Source: Ectobius pallidus (Eukaryota > Arthropoda > Insecta > Blattodea > Ectobiidae). From it: a stretch of 64,000 bases of DNA. A program made the translations under genes and the position numbers. The stretch covers positions 177,380,825 through 177,444,824 of the forward strand of contig CAXKWD010000006.1 in NCBI GenBank assembly GCA_964059195.1, in the 5' to 3' direction. The notes beneath the pieces were generated by a model. The model was not told the DNA's origin. It was given only the letters and a program-made list of their open reading frames with translations, and did no database searches. Position 1 is the stretch's first letter. Each line of letters starts with the position of its first letter. Below are positions 55,801-64,000 of this stretch, piece by piece.

Positions 55801-58800
55801 TCATTTAGGTAGTTAGTCAGTTGTGGTACTATGTCCTGTGCAGAAGCCAGATTGTAAAGATTCAAGAAGATTATTTTCATTCAGGTAGTTAGTCAGTTGT
55901 GGTCCTATGTCCTGTGCGGAAGCCAGATTGTAAAGTGTCAAGAAGTTATTTTCATTCAGGTAGTTAATCAGTTGTGGTACTATGTCCTGTGCGGAAGCCA
56001 GATTGTAAAGAGTCAATAAGATTATTTTTATTCAGGTAGTTAGTCAGTTGTGGTACTATGTCCTGTGCGGAAGCCAGATTGTAAAGTGTCAAGAAGTTAT
56101 TTTCATTCAGGTAGTTAATCAGTTGTGGTACTATGTCCTGTGCGAAAGCCAGATTGTAAAGATTCAAGAAGATTATTTTCATTCAGGTAGTTAGTCAGTT
56201 GTGGTCCTATGTCCTGTGCGGAAGCCAGATTGTAAAGTGTCAAGAAGTTATTTTCATTCAGGTAGTTAATCAGTTGTGGTACTATGTCCTGTGCGGAAGC
56301 CAGATTGTAAAGAGTCAATAAGATTATTTTCATTCAGGTAGTTAGTCAGTTGTGGTACTATGTCCTGTGCGAAAGCCAGATTGTAAAGATTCAAGAAGAT
56401 TATTTTCATTCAGGTAGTTAGTCAGTTGTGGTCCTATGTCCTGTGCGGAAGCCAGATTGTAAAGTGTCAAGAAGTTATTTTCATTCAGGTAGTTAATCAG
56501 TTGTGGTACTATGTCCTGTGCGAAAGCCAGATTGTAAAGATTCAAGAAGATTATTTTCATTCAGGTAGTTAGTCAGTTGTGGTACTATGTCCTGTGCGGA
56601 AGCCAGATTGTAAAGTGTCAAGAAGTTATTTTCATTCAGGTAGTTAATCAGTTGTGGTAATCAGTTGTGGTACTATGTCCTGTGCGAAAGCCAGATTGTA
56701 AAGATTCAAGAAGATTATTTTCATTCAGGTAGTTAGTCAGTTGTGGTACTATGTCCTGTGTGAGAGCCAGATTGTAAAGAGTCAAGAAGATTATTTTCAT
56801 TCAGGTAGTTAGTCAGTTTTGGTACTATGTCCTGTGCGGAAGCCAGATTGTAAAGATTCAAGAAGATTATTTTCATTCAGGTAGTTAGTCAGTTGTGGTA
56901 CTATGTCCTGTGTGAGAGCCAGATTGTAAAGATTCAAGAAAATTATTTTCATTCAGGTACTTAGTCAGTTGTGGTACTATGTCCTGTCGGAAGCCAGATT
57001 GTAAGAGTCAAGAAGATTATTTTCATTCAGGTAGTTAGTCAGTTATGGTACTATGTCCTGTGTGAAAGCCAGATTGTAAAGAGTCAAAAAGATTATTTTC
57101 ATTCAGGTAGTTAGTCAGTTGTGGTACTATGTCCTGTGTGAGAGCCAGATTGTAAAGAGTCAAGAAGATTATTTTCATTCAGGTAGTTAGTCAGTTGTGG
57201 TACTATGTCCTGTGCGGAAGTCAGATTGTAAAGATTCAAGAAAATTATTTTCATTCAGGTACTTAGTCAGTTGTGGTACTATGTCCTGTGCGGAAGCCAG
57301 ATTGTAAAGAGTCAATAAGATTATTTTTATTCAGGTAGTTAGTCAGTTGTGGTACTATGTCCTGTGCGGAAGTCAGATTGTAAAGTGTCAAGAAGTTATT
57401 TTCATTCAGGTAGTTAATCAGTTGTGGTACTATGTCCTGTGCGGAAGCCAGATTGTAAAGTGTCAAGAAGTTATTTTCATTCAGGTAGTTAATCAGTTGT
57501 GGTACTATGTCCTGTGCGGAAGCCAGATTGTAAAGTGTCAAGAAGTTATTTTCATTCAGGTAGTTAATCAGTTGTGGTACTATGTCCTGTGCGGAAGCCA
57601 GATTGTAAAGTGTCAAGAAGTTATTTTCATTCAGGTAGTTAATCAGTTGTGGTACTATGTCCTGTGCGGAAGTCAGATTGTAAAGAGTCAAGAAGATATT
57701 TTCATTCAGGTAGTTAGTCAGTTGTGGTACTATGTCCTGTGCAGAAGCCAGATTGTAAAGATTCAAGAAGATTATTTTCATTCAGGTAGTTAGTCAGTTG
57801 TGGTCCTATGTCCTGTGCAGAAGCCAGAGTGTAAAGAGTCAAGAAGATTATTTTCATTCAGGTACTTAGTCAGTTGTGGTACTATGTCCTGTGCGGAAGC
57901 CAGATTGTAAAGTGTCAAGAAGTTATTTTCATTCAGGTAGTTAATCAGTTGTGGTACTATGTCCTGTGCGGAAGCCAGATTGTAAAGTGTCAAGAAGTTA
58001 TTTTCATTCAGGTAGTTAATCAGTTGTGGTACTATGTCCTGTCGGAAGCCAGATTGTAAAGATTCAAGAAGATTATTTTCATTCAGGTAGTTAGTCATTT
58101 GTGGTCCTATGTCCTGTGCAGAAGCCAGATTGTAAAGATTCAAGAAGATTATTTTTATTCAGGTAGTTAGTCAGTTGTGGTCCTATGTCCTGTGCAGAAG
58201 CCAGATTGTAAAGAGTCAATAAGATTATTTTCATTCAGGTACTTAGTCAGTTGTGGTACTATGTCCTGTGCGGAAGTCAGATTGTAAAGTGTCAAGAAGT
58301 TATTTTCATTCAGGTAGTTAATCAGTTGTGGTACTATGTCTTGTGCAGAAGTCAGAGTGTAAAGAGTCAAGAAGATTATTTTCATTCAGGTACTTAGTCA
58401 GTTGTGGTACTATGTCCTGTGCGGAAGCCAGATTGTAAAGTGTCAAGAAGTTATTTTCATTCAGGTAGTTAATCAGTTGTGGTACTATGTCCTGTGCGGA
58501 AGCCAGATTGTAAAGTGTCAAGAAGTTATTTTCATTCAGGTAGTTAATCAGTTGTGGTACTATGTCCTGTGCGGAAGCCAGATTGTAAAGTGTCAAGAAG
58601 TTATTTTCATTCAGGTAGTTAATCAGTTGTGGTACTATGTCCTGTGCGAAAGCCAGATTGTAAAGAGTCAATAAGATTATTTTTATTCAGGTAGTTAGTC
58701 AGTTGTGGTCCTATGTCCTGTGCAGAAGCCAGAGTGTAAAGAGTCAAGAAGATTATTTTCATTCAGGTACTTAGTCAGTTGTGGTACTATGTCCTGTGCG

Positions 58801-60366
58801 GAAGCCAGATTGTAAAGTGTCAAGAAGTTATTTTCATTCAGGTAGTTAATCAGTTGTGGTACTATGTCCTGTGCGGAAGCCAGATTGTAAAGTGTCAAGA
58901 AGTTATTTTCATTCAGGTAGTTAATCAGTTGTGGTACTATGTCCTGTCGGAAGCCAGATTGTAAAGATTCAAGAAGATTATTTTCATTCAGGTAGTTAGT
59001 CAGTTGTGGTCCTATGTCCTGTGCAGAAGCCAGATTGTAAAGATTCAAGAAGATTATTTTTATTCAGGTAGTTAGTCAGTTGTGGTCCTATGTCCTGTGC
59101 AGAAGCCAGATTGTAAAGAGTCAATAAGATTATTTTCATTCAGGTACTTAGTCAGTTGTGGTACTATGTCCTGTGCGGAAGTCAGATTGTAAAGTGTCAA
59201 GAAGTTATTTTCATTCAGGTAGTTAATCAGTTGTGGTACTATGTCTTGTGCAGAAGTCAGAGTGTAAAGAGTCAAGAAGATTATTTTCATTCAGGTACTT
59301 AGTCAGTTGTGGTACTATGTTCTGTGCGGAAGCCAGATTGTAAAGTGTCAAGAAGTTATTTTCATTCAGGTAGTTAATCAGTTGTGGTACTATGTCCTGT
59401 GCGGAAGCCAGATTGTAAAGTGTCAAGAAGTTATTTTCATTCAGGTAGTTAATCAGTTGTGGTACTATGTCCTGTGCGGAAGCCAGATTGTAAAGTGTCA
59501 AGAAGTTATTTTCATTCAGGTAGTTAATCAGTTGTGGTACTATGTCCTGTGCGAAAGCCAGATTGTAAAGAGTCAATAAGATTATTTTTATTCAGGTAGT
59601 TAGTCAGTTGTGGTACTATGTCCTGTGCGGAAGCCAGATTGTAAAGTGTCAAGAAGTTATTTTCATTCAGGTAGTTAATCAGTTGTGGTACTATGTCCTG
59701 TGCGAAAGCCAGATTGTAAAGATTCAAGAAGATTATTTTCATTCAGGTAGTTAGTCAGTTGTGGTACTATGTCCTGTGCGGAAGCCAGATTGTAAAGTGT
59801 CAAGAAGTTATTTTCATTCAGGTAGTTAATCAGTTGTGGTACTATGTCCTGTGCGGAAGTCAGATTGTAAAGAGTCAAGAAGATATTTTCATTCAGGTAG
59901 TTAGTCAGTTGTGGTACTATGTCCTGTGCAGAAGCCAGATTGTAAAGATTCAAGAAGATTATTTTCATTCAGGTAGTTAGTCAGTTGTGGTCCTATGTCC
60001 TGTGCAGAAGCCAGATTGTAAAGAGTCAATAAGATTATTTTCATTCAGGTAGTTAGTCAGTTGTGGTACTATGTCCTGTGCAGAAGCCAGATTGTAAAGA
60101 GTCAAGAAGATATTTTCATTCAGGTAGTTAGTCAGTTGTGGTACTATGTCCTGTGCAGAAGCCAGATTGTAAAGAGTCAAGAAGATATTTTCATTCAGGT
60201 AGTTAATCAGTTGTGGTACTATGTCCTGTGCGGAAGTCAGATTGTAAAGATTCAAGAAAATTATTTTCATTCAGGTACTTAGTCAGTTGTGGTACTATGT
60301 CCTGTCGGAAGCCAGATTGTAAAGAGTCAAGAAGATTATTTTCATTCAGGTAGTTAGTCAGTTTTG
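46846..60366. repeat. Higher-order block A', 13.52 kb
   Basis: Second copy of block A. The differences I found are a one-base deletion near 51635 ('gattcagaag' for 'gattcaagaag'), after which the offset is 13,520, and a C/A substitution (41922 versus 55442). Past about 60366 the sequence instead continues as a further copy of 54.24-56.7 kb. Confidence 0.88.
50580..56710. repeat. 6.13 kb higher-order unit inside block A'
   Basis: Counterpart of 37060-43190, followed immediately by a full second copy at 56711-62860. It ends just after the diagnostic 13 bp duplication at 56646. Confidence 0.8.
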
Positions 60367-62860
60367 GTACTATGTCCTGTGCGGAAGCCAGATTGTAAAG
60401 AGTCAAGAAGATTATTTTCATTTAGGTAGTTAGTCAGTTGTGGTACTATGTCCTGTGCAGAAGCCAGATTGTAAAGATTCAAGAAGATTATTTTCATTCA
60501 GGTAGTTAGTCAGTTGTGGTCCTATGTCCTGTGCGGAAGCCAGATTGTAAAGTGTCAAGAAGTTATTTTCATTCAGGTAGTTAATCAGTTGTGGTACTAT
60601 GTCCTGTGCGGAAGTCAGATTGTAAAGATTCAAGAAAATTATTTTCATTCAGGTACTTAGTCAGTTGTGGTACTATGTCCTGTCGGAAGCCAGATTGTAA
60701 AGAGTCAAGAAGATTATTTTCATTCAGGTAGTTAGTCAGTTTTGGTACTATGTCCTGTGCGGAAGCCAGATTGTAAAGATTCAAGAAGATTATTTTCATT
60801 CAGGTAGTTAGTCAGTTGTGGTACTATGTCCTGTGTGAGAGCCAGATTGTAAAGAGTCAAGAAGATTATTTTCATTCAGGTAGTTAGTCAGTTGTGGTAC
60901 TATGTCCTGTGTGAGAGCCAGATTGTAAAGAGTCAAGAAGATTATTTTCATTCAGGTAGTTAGTCAGTTTTGGTACTATGTCCTGTGCGGAAGCCAGATT
61001 GTAAAGATTCAAGAAGATTATTTTCATTCAGGTAGTTAGTCAGTTGTGGTACTATGTCCTGTGTGAGAGCCAGATTGTAAAGATTCAAGAAAATTATTTT
61101 CATTCAGGTACTTAGTCAGTTGTGGTACTATGTCCTGTCGGAAGCCAGATTGTAAGAGTCAAGAAGATTATTTTCATTCAGGTAGTTAGTCAGTTATGGT
61201 ACTATGTCCTGTGTGAAAGCCAGATTGTAAAGAGTCAAAAAGATTATTTTCATTCAGGTAGTTAGTCAGTTGTGGTACTATGTCCTGTGTGAGAGCCAGA
61301 TTGTAAAGAGTCAAGAAGATTATTTTCATTCAGGTAGTTAGTCAGTTGTGGTACTATGTCCTGTGCGGAAGTCAGATTGTAAAGATTCAAGAAAATTATT
61401 TTCATTCAGGTACTTAGTCAGTTGTGGTACTATGTCCTGTGCGGAAGCCAGATTGTAAAGAGTCAATAAGATTATTTTTATTCAGGTAGTTAGTCAGTTG
61501 TGGTACTATGTCCTGTGCGGAAGTCAGATTGTAAAGATTCAAGAAAATTATTTTCATTCAGGTACTTAGTCAGTTGTGGTACTATGTCCTGTCGGAAGCC
61601 AGATTGTAAAGAGTCAAGAAGATTATTTTCATTCAGGTAGTTAGTCAGTTGTGGTACTATGTCTTGTGCAGAAGCCAGATTGTAAAGTGTCAAGAAGTTA
61701 TTTTCATTCAGGTAGTTAATCAGTTGTGGTACTATGTCCTGTGCGGAAGTCAGATTGTAAAGATTCAAGAAAATTATTTTCATTCAGGTACTTAGTCAGT
61801 TGTGGTACTATGTCCTGTCGGAAGCCAGATTGTAAAGAGTCAAGAAGATTATTTTCATTCAGGTAGTTAGTCAGTTTTGGTACTATGTCCTGTGCGGAAG
61901 CCAGATTGTAAAGAGTCAAGAAGATTATTTTCATTTAGGTAGTTAGTCAGTTGTGGTACTATGTCCTGTGCAGAAGCCAGATTGTAAAGATTCAAGAAGA
62001 TTATTTTCATTCAGGTAGTTAGTCAGTTGTGGTCCTATGTCCTGTGCGGAAGCCAGATTGTAAAGTGTCAAGAAGTTATTTTCATTCAGGTAGTTAATCA
62101 GTTGTGGTACTATGTCCTGTGCGGAAGCCAGATTGTAAAGAGTCAATAAGATTATTTTTATTCAGGTAGTTAGTCAGTTGTGGTACTATGTCCTGTGCGG
62201 AAGCCAGATTGTAAAGTGTCAAGAAGTTATTTTCATTCAGGTAGTTAATCAGTTGTGGTACTATGTCCTGTGCGAAAGCCAGATTGTAAAGATTCAAGAA
62301 GATTATTTTCATTCAGGTAGTTAGTCAGTTGTGGTCCTATGTCCTGTGCGGAAGCCAGATTGTAAAGTGTCAAGAAGTTATTTTCATTCAGGTAGTTAAT
62401 CAGTTGTGGTACTATGTCCTGTGCGGAAGCCAGATTGTAAAGAGTCAATAAGATTATTTTCATTCAGGTAGTTAGTCAGTTGTGGTACTATGTCCTGTGC
62501 GAAAGCCAGATTGTAAAGATTCAAGAAGATTATTTTCATTCAGGTAGTTAGTCAGTTGTGGTCCTATGTCCTGTGCGGAAGCCAGATTGTAAAGTGTCAA
62601 GAAGTTATTTTCATTCAGGTAGTTAATCAGTTGTGGTACTATGTCCTGTGCGAAAGCCAGATTGTAAAGATTCAAGAAGATTATTTTCATTCAGGTAGTT
62701 AGTCAGTTGTGGTACTATGTCCTGTGCGGAAGCCAGATTGTAAAGTGTCAAGAAGTTATTTTCATTCAGGTAGTTAATCAGTTGTGGTAATCAGTTGTGG
62801 TACTATGTCCTGTGCGAAAGCCAGATTGTAAAGATTCAAGAAGATTATTTTCATTCAGGT
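56711..62860. repeat. 6.13 kb higher-order unit, tandem copy
   Basis: Repeats 50580-56710 with a few substitutions (for example 'agattgaaaa' at 51921 is 'agattgtaaa' at 58041). Similarity at this offset stops near 62880, after which array units follow in a new order to the edge. Confidence 0.8.
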
Positions 62861-64000
62861 AGTTAGTCAGTTGTGGTACTATGTCCTGTGCGGAAGCCAG
62901 ATTGTAAATTGTCAAGAAGTTATTTTCATTCAGGTAGTTAATCAGTTGTGGTACTATGTCCTGTGCAGAAGCCAGATTGTAAAGATTCAAGAAGATTATT
63001 TTCATTCAGGTAGTTAGTCAGTTGTGGTCCTATGTCCTGTGCGGAAGCCAGATTGTAAAGTGTCAAGAAGTTATTTTCATTCAGGTAGTTAATCAGTTGT
63101 GGTACTATGTCCTGTGCGGAAGCCAGATTGTAAAGAGTCAGTAAGATTATTTTTATTCAGGTAGTTAGTCAGTTGTGGTACTATGTCCTGTGCGGAAGCC
63201 AGATTGTAAAGTGTCAAGAAGTTATTTTCATTCAGGTAGTTAATCAGTTGTGGTACTATGTCCTGTGCGAAAGCCAGATTGTAAAGATTCAAGAAGATTA
63301 TTTTCATTCAGGTAGTTAGTCAGTTGTGGTACTATGTCCTGTGCGGAAGCCAGATTGTAAAGTGTCAAGAAGTTATTTTCATTCAGGTAGTTAATCAGTT
63401 GTGGTACTATGTCCTGTGCGGAAGCCAGATTGTAAAGTGTCAAGAAGTTATTTTCATTCAGGTAGTTAATCAGTTGTGGTACTATGTCCTGTGCAAAAGC
63501 CAGATTGTAAAGATTCAAGAAGATTATTTTCATTCAGGTAGTTAGTCAGTTGTGGTACTATGTCCTGTGCGGAAGCCAGATTGTAAAGTGTCAAGAAGTT
63601 ATTTTCATTCAGGTAGTTAATCAGTTGTGGTACTATGTCCTGTGCGAAAGCCAGATTGTAAAGAGTCAAAAAGATTATTTTCATTCAGGTAGTTAGTCAG
63701 TTGTGGTACTATGTCCTGTGTGAGAGCCAGATTGTAAAGAGTCAAGAAGATTATTTTCATTCAGGTAGTTAGTCAGTTGTGGTACTATGTCCTGTGCGGA
63801 AGTCAGATTGTAAAGATTCAAGAAAATTATTTTCATTCAGGTACTTAGTCAGTTGTGGTACTATGTCCTGTGCGGAAGCCAGATTGTAAAGAGTCAATAA
63901 GATTATTTTTATTCAGGTAGTTAGTCAGTTGTGGTACTATGTCCTGTGCGGAAGTCAGATTGTAAAGATTCAAGAAGATTATTTTCATTCAGGTAGTTAG

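Larger units (their letters stand above)
31888..64000 (-). repeat. LINE-derived satellite: about 32 kb of tandem 74-76 bp units
   Basis: Roughly 425 head-to-tail monomers extend to the window edge. On the minus strand the 76 bp form encodes LTNYLNENNLLDSLQSGFRT followed by GHSTTT, exactly the RT segment fused to motif A at 31888. Variants: 76 bp (ENNLL, 'aagaagattatttt'), 75 bp (ENNFL, 'aagaagttatttt'), 75 bp ('gatatttt'), and 74 bp ('gtcctgtcggaag'). Point variants mark lineages (gcggaag, gcagaag, gtgagag, gcgaaag; tactat/tcctat; ttagtc/ttaatc). The 75 bp types keep a 25-residue repeat open (TLYNLASAQDIVPQLINYLN with ENNFL on minus; WYYVLCGSQIVKCQEVIFIQ with VVNQL on plus). I see no promoter or unique gene within it. 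Confidence 0.95.

Noticed and set aside
32494..63545. Dozens of ORFs on both strands of the array as a gene family
   Set aside because: They are frames of one satellite monomer, open on both strands for reasons of unit length, with no promoters, splice sites or unique domains.
31888..64000. Regularly spaced direct repeats resembling a CRISPR array
   Set aside because: The units are contiguous 74-76 bp monomers without unique spacers, derive from a LINE coding sequence, and occur in a eukaryotic context.
31888..64000. Centromeric identity of the satellite
   Set aside because: The higher-order structure is suggestive, but no CENP-B-box-like motif was seen and location cannot be judged from the window.

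Overview
The window looks like nuclear DNA from an arthropod, most likely an insect with a large, repeat-rich genome; a cockroach-, termite- or stick-insect-like lineage is my inference from the style of the SINEs and LINEs. Evidence: AT-rich intergenic DNA, spliceosomal splice-site strings, tRNA-derived SINEs, non-LTR retrotransposon remnants, mariner, pogo-like and hAT elements with clear target-site duplications, and Helitrons ending in CTAG. There is no prokaryotic gene organisation: no operons and almost no long non-repetitive ORF.

Left half (1-31.9 kb). This is a dense, nested graveyard of mobile elements in AT-rich DNA. Best supported are two copies of a ~725 bp non-autonomous hAT element with perfect 8 bp duplications (5100-5826; 20310-21032, the latter inside a pogo-like element), a 301 bp hAT MITE (10763-11063), an internally deleted mariner (6641-7238), a mariner remnant with an inverted copy of its own 3' end (26080-26545), a long-TIR mariner relative (26666-27364), Helitron-like elements (787-1796, 11473-12270, 22027-22846, and a head-to-tail pair at 16370-17722), a foldback structure carrying two mirror-image tRNA-like cloverleaves (8036-8796), several SINEs, and decayed LINE and hAT coding fragments. 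The one convincing host-gene piece is a coding exon with a signal peptide at 27417-27669 (+). Weaker candidate exons (4827-4897, 7699-7724, 10460-10516) and a TATA-box/donor pair near 15.22-15.28 kb lie upstream on the same strand and could be its 5' exons.

Right half (31.9-64 kb, running off the edge). A minus-strand non-LTR retrotransposon (3' UTR from about 29.4 kb, RT domain 30.74-31.89 kb) passes directly into a ~32 kb tandem array of 74-76 bp units. Each unit is a copy of a ~25-codon segment of that same RT gene (LTNYLNENN...QSGFRTGHSTTT), so the array is a satellite born from the LINE coding sequence. It has nested higher-order structure: ~0.9, 1.66 and 4.2 kb spacings, a 6.13 kb unit, and a 13.52 kb block present twice in tandem (about 33.3-46.85 and 46.85-60.37 kb) with only two differences noticed by eye. 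The 75 bp units keep a frame open on both strands while the 76 and 74 bp units switch frame, which generates dozens of overlapping repetitive ORFs that I do not regard as genes.

The most noteworthy item is this LINE-derived satellite and its hierarchy; the tRNA-bearing foldback and the orphan secreted-protein exon come next.
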